Assembly (NCBI RefSeq): GCF_033115175.1
Contig: NC_084827.1
Span: forward strand, 118,885,701-118,949,700
Direction of reading: 5' to 3'
DNA from: Lepus europaeus
Taxonomy: Eukaryota > Chordata > Mammalia > Lagomorpha > Leporidae
DNA length: 64,000 bases
Shown here in pieces: positions 10,026 through 22,545 of the stretch. The position numbers were made by a program, and so were the translations under genes. Below the pieces are notes generated by a model that saw only the letters and a program-made list of their open reading frames with translations, did not search any database and had not been told where the DNA came from. Numbering within the stretch: the stretch's first letter is position 1; each line of letters starts with the position of its first letter.

Positions 10026-12753
10026 TGAGGAGTTGTTTTGTTTTTACCAAAAATCAGGAAAGGTGGCGAAACTGGCTTCATAAAACCTATGAGTGTGTGG
10101 AGACATTTGTGGTAGCAAAAGATTTTCACTTAACAAAACCTATTTCTGCCATTAAAGACCCCATATGATAAACCCATGTGCTCCTGATCAGCTAAAGAAA
10201 TGACTCCCATCAAGATTAAATCTGAAATCAGTTCAGACACAGGAAGGACAAAGCTAAACAAAATGTTGCTGCACATCCCCTTCAACAGTCCACCTCCACC
10301 TACCTGCTGGCCCTCAGCTTTCAGCTGTGTGTCTCATTAGTTCAACAACCAGCTCTGTGAGCTGATAGCAGTGGCTGCCCCAGAGTGCTGGGTTTAGGGG
10401 TCTACTCAGGGGCAGAGGCCCTCTCCTCAGGATAGTCATCTCCCACTAGCATGTGCTGGAAGCAGGTTTAGCATCAGGATGACAAGAGGCAAAGCTGCCT
10501 GTTATTCAAAACCTCCCTAGTCCCTGAACACCCACTGAGGTGGGCAGAGAAACCCAAGTCCTGAGAAGAGCACACAGGGCAGAAGCAGTCTGAAAAATGA
10601 AAGTTTCGGTTAAGTGGAGCATTAATTTGGCTCTTCCTCCCAGCCCTGCACAGCACAAGCCGGGAGCTGCCTGGAATCAGCAAAACTTGAGAAATTCTTC
10701 TTTTGTGTCTTAATTTCACTTTGCTTATACTTTAGTGTACAATTGGTCATAAAATGTATTTATCAGAAAGTAATGGAACAAAAGTTCAAGGGCACAAAAC
10801 CACGGGAATACTTAGTTTTAAGAGACAGAAAGTTCGTTGGTTCCAATTGTCTTAAAAATATTTCAACAAAGATTTTTTGGCTCACAGATAAAAACTTTAA
10901 TGTATCCCCCCCCCCCAGAAAGAGAGAGAGAGAAGAAAAAGGAAAAATTAAAGCATTTCAGGGTGGCCTATGGTAGGTGGTTTGGCACAAAAATTTTTGG
11001 GTACAGAGTACCCAGCCAAACCAAAGCTCTCACCTGGCCTAATTTGGCCTTTTGAAAACACCAGTCCAGCTTCCATTGCTAGCTCTTGCCACCTTCCATC
11101 AAGTGGTCAAAAGGACTCTCACCAGCAAACCCGTTCCCTGAGGTTTCCTGCACAGCCCAGACCCTTCCCGGCTCAGATTTGATCATGAACATGTCTAGGA
11201 CTTCAAAAAGGTCAAACAAATTCTCTTGCTTTTCCTCTCCAGCACCCCTCTCATAACTTTCCCCTTTATTTGAGCCTTTTATGGTTACTGCCTTTTGCAC
11301 GTCAACACTCCCAACACCAGCGGCAGCCCACCTTGCCATGCCAGGACAGGCCCAGGAAGGGCTCCTGGCGTTCCTCCTCCACCTACGCGGGACCTGCCTT
11401 GGGTCTGGGAACCGCGGGGCTGGGTGACAAGTTGGTTTCACCAATCCACCACAGGCTTAGGGGGCTGGTTTTCTTGGAGATAGGCTGGCCTGGGAAGTAG
11501 ATGCCACAGAAGCAAATGGGCTCACTCTGAGGGCTCTCACACCCACCCCAGCGCCCCTTTCTCTCGCTCCTCGGATCTCGGCTCTAAGATTGCTGCTGCT
11601 AAGGCAGAGCTTTCAAGTCACAACAGGGCTCACACAGCGCCCCGGTAATTGCTAAGATGGGAGCGGGATCGACCGTGGGCTGAGGCTCTGAGATGGAGGA
11701 GTGGCAGGAAGGCGTGAGGAGAGCAACGGGGCTCCAGAGCTGGGCCTAGCCTCAGCCGCGCGCCGCAGCCCACCCTGCCCCGTCAAAGTCAGATGCCGTT
11801 GCTGCTCGGGGCTTTGCCTAACACAAGCCCCGACTTTTTCTCGGAGAAGGCGCCCTTCATTTGCCCCCTTTCGATTCCCTGCAGTTGGCAGCTCAGAAGA
11901 GGCAGCGAAACAAGTCACTGGGAAAGTGAAGTTTTCAATTAATTGGTGTGAGTAACGGCTGGGGGTGGGTGGTGGCAGCAAAACCAAGAGACCAGGCGGC
12001 CGCGCGCGAGGCGCAGAAGCTCCCCGGCTGGAGGCAGAGCGGCTTTCTCCTCCCGCGCTCTTCTCAGAACCTTTCTACCGGAGCTGGGAGCCCAGTTCGG
12101 GGGTTGACTACCGGCTGGCCCAAGCGGAGAGGCGGAGAGTGTGGACCAGGCATCCACGGACTTCTCCCTGCGGGGCAAACTGTCAGGCTCACCGCGCAGA
12201 GGTTGGATCGTCTCTCTGCTCGACTTACTTGAAGTCTCTGCCGCCGGCCCCAGAGCCGCTTCGTGGGTATTTTAGGGCGGACGGCGTGTGTGCACGGGAG
12301 GGGTCTGCTGCAACTGGTCTTATACGTGGGAAACGCCTTCGCCCGTTAGCAATGCGCAAGAGAGGGACAGCCAGATCCCTCGGGGTTGGGGTCTACTGTC
12401 GGCTGACCGCGAGCTGCAACAGCATCAGACACGGGTGTGTTTTCACATCACTCAAACAGCTCTGTCCTTCATCTGCATTTTGTTGTGCAGCTCGGGGAGC
12501 CGAGGAGAGGTGGCAAAACAGCCGTTGCCGAGACGAGGCGCAGGCCTCGGCTCCCGCCTCGGTCACAGACAGGGCCTGGGATGGGCCGTCGCGCAATCGA
12601 CTCGTGGGGGTGGCTGCGGCGAAAGCGCCTGGGTCTGGGGGAGGGCGGGAATGGGAGGTGGGCCGTGCACAGGGCTGGGGAGGGGTGGGGGCCCGGTGGG
12701 TGGGTCCAGCCAGGTCCAGGCCAGGAGCCAGGGTCCCCCCGCGCCCCCACCCC

Positions 12754-12866
12754 CACGTGGCTCTGCGCAGCCAATGGCACGGCCCCCGGCCGGCGCCCTC
12801 GGGGCGGGAGGCGGCCCCCCCGACCGGCCCAGGCCCCCTCCCAACCTGAACTTCGTTTTTATAAAC
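12754..12866 (+). promoter_or_regulatory. HOXD13: HOXD13 core promoter: E-box, CCAAT box, TATA box
   Basis: Three promoter elements lie in order upstream of HOXD13: CACGTG at 12754-12759, CCAAT at 12771-12775 and TATAAAC at 12860-12866. The TATA box is about 195 bases from the ATG, giving a predicted start near 12890. The surrounding DNA is GC-rich. Order and spacing are those of an ordinary promoter, but function is inferred. Confidence 0.55.
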
Positions 12867-12883
12867 GTCCCGCGATGAGCTAA

Positions 12884-13906
<1,023 letters not shown>

Positions 13907-14250
13907 TAGATGCATACACCCCTACTTGGAAATGGGTGCCTGTGCTCCACGCCTGAGCAAGGTTCACCCAGTGGAACAGTTTGTCCAGTTCGTGTGAAAT
14001 CTGTAAACTCCTCCTTCCACTTAAACTGCTGCGCTCATAGCCTTTCCTTGCGGTCTTCCTACAGCCGGGAGTCTTTGTGTCTGTCCCCTTTGCTCAGGTC
14101 TCTCCTTCCCTTCCTAACGGGGCCTTTTTCTTGGGAGGGGTCATGGGGTTGAGCCCCCATTTTGTGAGGAATTCATGGCTCCTGGGTGGCCACTAAAGCT
14201 CCTTAGAGCCCATAAGCTTCAAACACAGATAATCAAAGCTCAGCAAAAGA

Positions 14251-14281
14251 TGTGAATGTGTGTGTCTGTGTGTGTGTGTGT
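14251..14281. repeat. (TG)n microsatellite in HOXD13 intron
   Basis: Alternating TG with a few interruptions, located in the HOXD13 intron. A (CA)n run 230 bases further on is complementary to it and could pair with it in the pre-mRNA. Confidence 0.85.
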
Positions 14282-14415
14282 TTATATGTATGCAAGTGGC
14301 ATTTGCAGACATTGTCCTTATGAGTGTCCCCATAACCATGCCATAAAATCACAGGCTTGTTAAGATGCTAGTTTGAGAAACCATGATGACTCCATCAAAT
14401 TAGCCTTGCATTTGA

Positions 14416-14852
<437 letters not shown>

Positions 14853-16069
14853 TGTGGGCCAGACTGGCCGTAGACAGTTTAAATGCCTTTACTCGTCTCC
14901 AAAAGACCTTGGGAAAGACTTGAATATGTATTTAATGCCCCACATCCCCTGCCAGTGATGGCAAATTTTGTGAATTGTTTTTCTCTCTTCTCCTTATCTG
15001 GCTCTGAAACCTTTTTGCTGCCCAACCTGACTTTGTAGCTCTGTTCCTTACATGTTTATTATTGATTTTGTTTTTGTCCAGGTTTTTGTTTGTTTGTTTT
15101 AATGATTTTTTTTAGTGTTCTGTTTCTCCCTCCAGGCCAGTATAAAGGACTTGAAGTATTTTTTTTTTTTTAATAATCCTCCTTCCCCCCAAAGAATTTC
15201 AGAAGTGCCATTCTGATTTAAGGATTTTTTTTTTTTAAATCACTTTACATGTCTGTTTCCAGCACTGATTATCTTCATAATCCATTAGGGCAGAACGATT
15301 TGCAGTCATTCATATCCTGTGATTGGGTAATTGAATCATTAGCTCTCAGCAGTTGCCCTGAGGCAAGTGGAGAAACAGCTCTGGGCTGGCAGTGCTCTGG
15401 GGTCACCAGGAAAGTCCTGAAAGCAGGAGGCTGCCGGTACAGCAGTGGCTTTAAAAGCAGCAACCTTATTAAAGTAGAGTTTGTATCAGTATTGGAATGA
15501 AGACAATCTTTCCAAGTCCATCTTTCACACTTGTGTTTGTTATATATTTTTAAGACACCTGTAGATTTGTGCTTTTATCATCTTTAATTTGAAAATATGT
15601 TCACATAGATGCCTTCATTTTTTGAACTCTAGAGGCAGACATTTAAATGGTGCAACTGGCAGAGTGACCCGTGGATGGTATAAGTGCACCCTATTTCCTT
15701 GGCCTTGGATCTGTAAGAATGGGATTGAGGCCACCTCAATCCCTCAAACAGACTGAATCGCGTGGCGCCGTGGATAGAAACTTTTGTCCAAAACCCAATG
15801 AAGAGCTTTGCTGTCTGAACAAATGCATCAGGCCTCATATGGAGCTTTAAAACACCTAACAAATGCAAAAAATGTGGCGCTCACTGTAGGGTCCAAGGAG
15901 AAAAAAGAAAGATGTTTCTGAAAGCGATGATAAGTAACTACTTTTTAAAGTGCTGCATATTTATACAACTGAGAGATTATTTTTGTAGTTGCAATGTCTG
16001 TGAGCTGGGATATGTGGGCAGTGCTTCAGGCATTAAAAAAAAATCACTTTTTACTCCTAGGGAGATGCA

Positions 16070-16075
16070 AATAAA
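16070..16075 (+). terminator. HOXD13: HOXD13 poly(A) signal
   Basis: AATAAA about 1.2 kb after the stop codon, close to where the human HOXD13 transcript ends relative to its stop. Another AATAAA at about 16365 is an alternative. Confidence 0.5.
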
Positions 16076-16813
16076 CAGAACTGTCTCACTCTCTCGTTTC
16101 CTGTGAGTCTTCATAGATTCGTTTTCTTTTTACAAGCTTATGTGCCTCCAGAAACTCTTCTTATTTATTATAAAATCTTGCTATCCTGAACACTATGATG
16201 AAGGATACTCAACACCAGTTCTGCTTTCTGAAACCTGCACGCTCTCCACTTCTGCCCCCTCTTCCTTCCCTGTGGATTTAACATAGCGATGTTTTTTAAA
16301 TGAGGATATGATTTGTGGCGTCTAAAATGATATTTTTATCAGACCAGATCAAAAACATCTCCAATAAAATTTTACTTCTCTTTCAACATTATCAACTCTA
16401 GTTAAATAGTTTTTATTTATTGTTCTAAAAGTCGGTATGGATATCTGTGTGCCTAGGTGTCGGAAAAGTTATTTATTTGCAAGTTTTCAACCTAGAAAGC
16501 CATTATAAATGTCTTTACTTGGAAGGTCTTGAAATTATAAAGACATATCCTTATTTGGCAATCAAAAAAGAAACATTTCAGGCGTCCCCCGTGTCTCCTT
16601 CTCTAAGCAGCAGGCACATAGCAATTGACAGCTGAAAACCCGATTACGCACGCTAAAGCGCTGGACACTTTCTAGACACTAGGAACTTTCTTCGAAGCCT
16701 TTTTACCACCCGGGGAAACCGCCGCAGAACTGGGACGTTCGTCATCGCTGGCTCCTGGTACTGTCAGGGTCGTGGTTGGTAACTTTTTGATAGGTAACTT
16801 AGGTACACGAGGA

Positions 16814-16841
16814 TTTTTTTTTTTTTTTTGGGGGGGGGGGG
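16814..16841. repeat. T16-G12 block
   Basis: Sixteen T bases followed directly by twelve G bases. The G run could join a G-quadruplex. Exact lengths are likely to be variable or error-prone. Confidence 0.9.
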
Positions 16842-19132
16842 ACTCCTCCTCGTAAACCTTGCTGCCGGAGGGGCTCGGGGTCCCGCTCGGCGGAGAGACC
16901 CGCGCAGAGAGCGGAGGCGAGGGGGGGCTGCTTTCGGTTTCTCGGGCCGGGTTTGGCTCCCTCGCGTCTCGCGGCGGCCCGCGTGGGGCCAGCCCCGGTG
17001 GGCAGAGACGCCGGCGCCTGTTGCTGAAGAAATGACGCCTGAGCGTGCCGCCGCGCGGTCCAGACCTTCCACTTCGAGAGGGCCGCGGTCCTTTCGCTGC
17101 GTGTCTCACCAGACGTGTTTTCACCAGAAACGGGCCTGCGCTCGGCTCTCTCCCCTCCCCCTCCCCCGGTCAGTTTTCGTCGACTCCAGACCCTGGGTCC
17201 ATTTCTCAGGTTTCCCAGCGCGGGCACCGAGGGTCGCCTCGAGGTTTCCCTTTCATCTGTGGCTGCTCGTCAGTTTCCCTCCGCCTAAGAGAAAGGGGAG
17301 GTGGGCTGGAGATTAAAATTGCGCTCCAACACTCTCTGGTGGAATTCGGATTGACGGCTAAATCAATAACAGATGAAGGCTTTGTTATTTATACGCGCCC
17401 CTTTTATATTCCGAGTTGCGCAGGGAGGGCGAGGAGCTCCGGAGTGGCCCAGGCTGGCCGAGGAAGGCAAAAGGCAGTTTGGGGGACCAGGAGGGAGAGC
17501 GCCTCAGAAACCTGGCAGGTTTCTAACGCCGCTGGCGGGGGACCGAGGCGCGCGTGGTCGGTGCCTGATTCGAGAGGCGCGGGAAAGCCTCGAAGCCGGA
17601 GAAGGAAAAGCCAGACAAAGGAGCAATCGCAATGCTTTTCCACGTCTGGCAGCCCGCGGGCTCCCTGGGCTCCGCCGTGCGGGTCAGCCTGGCCGGCACA
17701 ATCTGCAAGCTTTCCGGAGCGCTCAGCAGCGCCAGGCTGTGGGCCGTGACCGCGCGCGGGCTGGCGACCCCGGGCCGCCCTTCACTGTTGATCTTGACCG
17801 TGCGGCGGCGCCTCGCCAGGCGTGGAGCGCGCTCGCCATCTCCTGGGCGGTCGGCGGCATTGGCAGAGCTCGGCACTTAACTCCTCGGCCAAATCCTGCT
17901 TTCCCACTCTGGCTCACGGGCCAAGCCTCCTTCCCGCCCTTCCCCCTCCTTCCAGGTCCCCAGCTCCCAGTTCCCCGCAGGAATCTTTGCCTGCCAGACC
18001 TCGAAGAAAGTCATAAACCCGGGGGGATGAAGCTGGGCGGCTGGGCAAGGAGCTACGGAGGGCGTCTAGCCGTTCTGGTCTTTTTTGTTGTCTCCTGTAG
18101 TTCCTTCGTGCCTTTAAGTCCTGAGGGGCCAACAGCCGCTGTGAGTCCGCCAAGGGGTCCGAGGAAGATGCCCCTGGGCTTAGAAACACGGGGGGGGGGG
18201 GGTTCTCTGTGCACCGAGAAGCGGGGAGCGTAGGGACCCCTGTGACTGTGGATTTCCGGCCTGAAGAGGCTGCGGCTCCTTGAAAACAGGGCGAATTCCC
18301 CAAAATGAAAGCTATTAGGGACCTAAGGCCCCGTTTCTAGGAAGTGGAGCTGTAGTTTGTGCCTGCAACATGAAATGGAGTTAAGTCTCCTAAGAAAACT
18401 GGCAGAGCCCTGAGGAGCCCCTGGGCTTCCCCACCCCCACCCGCTACCCCCCTCCTCAGAGCGGGAGAAGAAGCTGATTGCATTCCCCAGAGCCGCCCAA
18501 TTGGTCGCCATAACTCACACAATAAAGTCACAGCGCGGTGGTCAGCCTTGCCCTCCGGCGGCGCCTGTGTGGTCTCGGTGCCGGAGCTGGCGGTCTAACC
18601 AATTCCATCTTGGCTTGGGGACCGCGAGGCCTGCCGCGGGTTGGGGCAGACGCCCGTCGCCCGGTCTCTGGGGGCCTCGGGACCTGAGGAAGGGGGGGAG
18701 GACCCCTACTCCTTTGGTAAGACTAGATAGGAGGATCTCCGGGCTGCTGCGCACACTGCTCCCCGCCCAGCGACCACTGCCCGTCCAGCTCCTCTGTTCG
18801 CCAGACCCGTGAACCCGCCGGGAGGCGCCGGGGCAAGGAACGCTGCTTGCCGGCTGCCTCGGTGCTCCTGCTTTTTTTGCGCGGCCAGGTGGCCTCTGGC
18901 TCTTCCGCTTTTCCACACGCGGTCTGGGGATCGAGCACTGTTCTGCCAGCCTCGGGGTGGATGAATACGTTGGAGTTCTGGTTTGCAGGATCAGTCGCCC
19001 AAGGTGATCCTGGCGATAAAAGGAATGTAGCCTTTGGCCACGACTGGTGCATGGAGCTGCCAAGTTGCCTGGCCTGCATGCTCCATGGACCTGGATGGCA
19101 GCTTTCCTAAGGAGCAGAGTTCCTGGCCTGGG

Positions 19133-19154
19133 GGGTGGTGGTGGTGGTGGTGGT
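19133..19154. repeat. (GGT)n repeat
   Basis: Short tandem GGT repeat between HOXD13 and HOXD12. I see no coding role for it. Confidence 0.85.
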
Positions 19155-19662
19155 GAGACACACACCAAGAGTGGTGTGAGGCCTCCTTCCTGGGAGCCAC
19201 AAACTTTGGATACCTTGTGATACCTCTCTGCTTTTAGCAGGTCTCTCAGGCTGTCTGCAGCTTGTGGACCCATGCAGCAAGTGGATCTCTGTGGCCGGAT
19301 CCCTGGGCAGAGGCCCTCAAGAAGGCCTCCATGGGAGGGATTGGCGTAGGAGTGGTGTTGCTCAGGCCCGGGAACACAGCTGGCGCGGCTCTGCCAGGCC
19401 GCACCTTCTCTGGACAAGGCGAGAGGCGCCCGTTACTGGAAAATGCCTCAGCCGCAACTTAAAGCTGGTAGAAACAGGCCAGGCCCAGGTAGCCTGCGGA
19501 AAACGGGATGGAAAAGCCAATGAAGACCGCGAAGGGTCCCAAGGGACACTGGGGCAAAAGACCCCCTCCACCGGATGCTCCCAGCTCCCGAAGCCTGGCG
19601 GGGAAACCCCGCAGGCTTCGCCATTGCTCTACATGTCTCGGCTCAGCCGGCAGCCTCGTCCT

Positions 19663-19697
19663 TCGCCAATCGAACATTGCGGGTGTTATCATAAATA
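19663..19697 (+). promoter_or_regulatory. HOXD12: HOXD12 promoter elements (CCAAT, TATA-like)
   Basis: A CCAAT word near 19665 is followed by CATAAATA at 19690-19697, about 165 bases upstream of the HOXD12 ATG. A second CCAAT lies near 19782. The arrangement suggests a TATA-driven start near 19720. Motif evidence only. Confidence 0.4.
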
Positions 19698-19858
19698 CCC
19701 TGAAGGGGGGGAAATCGGGCCGGGGGATGTAGGCGGTGCTGAAATGACCGGCTTTGAAGAACCTGCAGGCAAAGTTTCGTCCAATCGCCTGAGCCTGTCC
19801 TCTTATTCCCGGTTGTAACTAAATACTGTTGCGAGCGCAGCGAAGCCCTTTGTTGGAG

Positions 19859-20442
19859 ATGTGTGAGCGCAGTCTTTACAGAGCGGCGGCTATGTGGGCT
19901 CGCTTCTCAATCTGCAGTCGCCTGACTCTTTTCTACTTCTCCAACCTGCGGCCGAATGGCAGCCAGCTGGCCGCGCTCCCCCCCATCTCGTACCCTCGCG
20001 GCGCGCGCTGCCCTGGGCCGCCACGCCCCGCCTCGTGCGCCCCCGCGCAGCCTGCGGGCGCCACTGCCTTCGGCGGCTTCTCTCGCAGTCCTACCTGGCG
20101 GGCTCCGGGCCTCTGGGCCTGCAGCCCCCCGGGCGCCAAGGACGGACCCGAAGAGCAGGCCAAGTTCTATTCGCCGGAAAGCGGCCGCCAGTCCGGAGGA
20201 GCGGGGCCGTGCGAGGCCGCCCTTCGCCCCAGAGTCTAGCTTGGCCCCTGCAGCCGCTGCTCTCAAGGCGGCCAAATACGACTACGCGGGTATGGGCCGT
20301 GCCGCGCCGGGCTCTGCGACCCTGCTCCAGGGGGCCCCCTGCGCCGCCGGCTTCAAGGAGGATACCAAGGGCACGCTCAACTTGAACATGACAGTGCAGG
20401 CGGCGGGCGTCTCCTCTTGCCTGAGACCTTCGCTGCCCGACG
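19859..20442 (+). CDS. HOXD12: HOXD12, homeobox D12, exon 1 (multiple frameshifting insertions)
   Basis: HOXD12 is a posterior HOX transcription factor acting with HOXD11 and HOXD13 in limb patterning. ATG at 19859 gives MCERSLYRA, the family N-terminus, and conserved pieces [37 protein letters not shown] and [10 protein letters not shown] follow. They are separated by frame changes: +2 near 19886, +1 in the T run at 19929-19932, +2 near 20003 and +1 in the C run at 20026-20029. Further on come +2 near 20085, +1 at 20131-20133 and +1 in the A run at 20178-20180. The first six form three frame-restoring pairs. The last is uncompensated and leads to TAG at 20237-20239. The donor is GTAAAC at 20443. 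All changes are insertions relative to the expected protein. Consensus error is the leading explanation. Confidence 0.88.
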
Positions 20443-20592
20443 GTAAACGGTGCCCACGCTCCTTGGGCCGGGATGGGAGGTGGGGTGCAGGGGAGTGTGT
20501 AAAGGAAGGGGAGCTGCCGGAGGAAGTGGGGGGCTCACGGGCAGCCAACAGGGAGAGGGCTCGACTGACGGTGCGCTGGGGTTGTGTTGCAG
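20443..20592 (+). other. HOXD12: HOXD12 intron
   Basis: Short 150-base intron from GTAAAC to TTGTGTTGCAG. A short intron is also usual for mammalian HOXD12. Confidence 0.85.
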
Positions 20593-20832
20593 GCCTGCCA
20601 TGGGGGGCTGCCCCGGGGAGGGCCCGCAAGAAGCGAAAACCCTACACGAAGCAGCAGATCGCAGAGCTGGGAGAACGAATTCCTCGTCAACGAATTCATC
20701 AACCGGCAGAAACGCAAGGAATTGTCCAACAGGCTGAACCTCAGCGATCAGCAGGTCAAAATTTGGTTCCAGAACCGGCGCATGAAGAAAAAGCGCGTGG
20801 TGCTGCGCGAGCAAGCGCTAGCGCTCTACTGA
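20593..20832 (+). CDS. HOXD12: HOXD12 exon 2 (homeodomain; one-base insertion)
   Basis: Encodes [19 protein letters not shown] and then the homeodomain, ending with [17 protein letters not shown] and the family C-terminus REQALALY, with TGA at 20830-20832. One extra G at 20670 lies between the CTG and GAG codons of the LEN motif, the same junction as the HOXD13 insertion. The two sides of the homeodomain therefore lie in different frames. Removing the 11 inserted bases of both exons leaves 270 codons, the length of human HOXD12 as I recall it, with no other degradation. Confidence 0.9.
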   Translation, partial: ACHGGLPRGGPARSENPTRSSRSQSWENEFLVNEFINRQKRKELSNRLNLSDQQVKIWFQNRRMKKKRVVLREQALALY

Positions 20833-22539
20833 CCGCACGCGTGGCCGTGGGCAGTCCGGGCCTGCCCTTTTGGATCGAGGCCTGGCGTGGGGAGGAGGAG
20901 CTGGGGCTAGAGCTGGGGCTTTCCTCCCTCCATTCCCCCCTCTCCCCCCTCCACTGGTTCGTCCTCTTCTCCCGCTCTGCCTGCAGCCCCAGAAGCTAGC
21001 AGATCTAGAGATGAGACCAGTTGGGCCTCCTCGCTTTCCTCCTCTCGGAGAGGCTGATGAGGGGGCCTTCGGGAGTTGGAGTGCAACCTTGGCCTTACGG
21101 CTTCCGCGTGTGGAACTTCGGGTCACCCGTACTTACTCTTTGCTGGGACACTGCGCCCAGGACTCACTTTTGCTCCCTTGTACTTGGATTTCTCTATTTG
21201 CGCCTGTTTAGTTCTTCCTCCCCCCCCTTCCCTTCCCTGACTGCATTTAAGAGGCACCTACTCAGAGCTCAGAGTGCAAATGAATATAGGAAGGCCTCAG
21301 CACCGTGGAAAGAGCTATGGATACAGTTCGGTGTCTTTGCCACCAGCCCTTTGTGGCAAAGCCAGGGTCTCCAGTCTGGAGGAAGGATGGGGTGCCATCC
21401 CTCCTGGTTCCCCCCACCCACCTTTCTACCCTGGCCAATTTGGGAGGACTACAGCTGTCCTAGACCTCAGACCTCTGGAGGAAAGGAGAGGGGAGGGGCT
21501 GGGTGGTCAGACACCTTGGAATGTGGACTGGGCTGGCCCCTGTAGTTGGACAGAATGGCTCAGAGGCTTCCTTCCCAGAGAAGGGATGAGGGAGGCTCCG
21601 TCCACAGAGCAAGCTAGAGTCTCCAGACAAGACTGGCAAAAATCTCCCTACTTCCAGCTTTTCACATGGGCTAAGCCCATGCATCTTGTAACTGGGCCCC
21701 AGAGCTGAGCTCTGCTGTAGGGAGCTGCTGGTCTGCTTTGAGGCTGCATTGCTCAGGGAGGTGGTCTCGGTATCCAGGGAGTGGTGAAGGGAGTCAGGAA
21801 GGGGAAGGGGGGTCTTCCTACACACCAGCCCTAAATATGGCCTTCTACCTGAGGTGGGCCAAAGTGGCCACAAGTCTTTCCTGAGTCACCTTAATGGCTA
21901 CTGCAAGGAGAGGCAAAAACTCCTCCTGGAGTATCACAGGGTAGGGAAAGAGACTACGCAGATTCTCAGCGCCTGGTTACTGCTCTTGACAGAGCACACA
22001 GAGCTAGAAGTTTCTCTCTCACCCTCTCCACTCCCCACCAACTCCACCAGAAGTCCAAGCATGGTGCCCCTTCTGTAGCATGTCTGGTGCTGCACCGGTG
22101 GAGCCTTCGAGGCCCTGGGCCCTGCCAGGCTTGCCTTGTGAAGGCTGGGGCTCCGGAATGCCAGCTGGAGCTGCTCTGGGCATGCTAGGGTATCCAGCCT
22201 TCATTTCACTGACTCCATTGCCCTCTCCCAACTCCGACTTCTTCTACTACCCCAGCCTCTTCTCCCCCTCCTTCTGAAATGTAGCAAGATACACAACAAC
22301 CAAAGAGTTCAGATTCCTTCCCAGAGTCCAGTAGTTTCTTTTCAGTGGGAAACCAGGGCCTAGAGCTGGAATGAGCACCTCACAGGGAGACTTGAGCTCA
22401 AGAGTTCAAAGGATCTCAGTCGACATTTAGACTGATTTCATTTTCTGTGCTTTCTAATAGTCATCATGCATGTTTTGTTTTGATTTTGTCAAAAACAATG
22501 GCTTGTATATATCAGACACATAGAAATGTTTTGAATGGA

Positions 22540-22545
22540 AATAAA
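22540..22545 (+). terminator. HOXD12: candidate HOXD12 poly(A) signal
   Basis: AATAAA 1.7 kb downstream of the HOXD12 stop codon and the first good signal on this strand. The long 3' UTR it implies is an inference. Confidence 0.35.

Larger units (their letters stand above)
14853..19858. other. HOXD13-HOXD12 intergenic region with HOXD13 3' UTR
   Basis: The first 1.2 kb is AT-rich HOXD13 3' UTR with several T runs. A GC-rich segment spans about 16850-18250 and has no credible gene. It begins with an odd T16-G12 block and is followed by TATAAA-like and TTTATATTCC sequence near 17400. A (GGT)n repeat lies at about 19133-19154. HOXD12 promoter elements occupy the last 200 bases. Long antisense open frames at 18542-19417 are GC-driven and have no domain. 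Confidence 0.6.

Noticed and set aside
18542-19417. A 291-codon minus-strand open frame between HOXD13 and HOXD12
   Set aside because: No recognisable domain, low-complexity Pro/Arg/His content, and other long frames overlap it on both strands, as is usual in GC-rich DNA.
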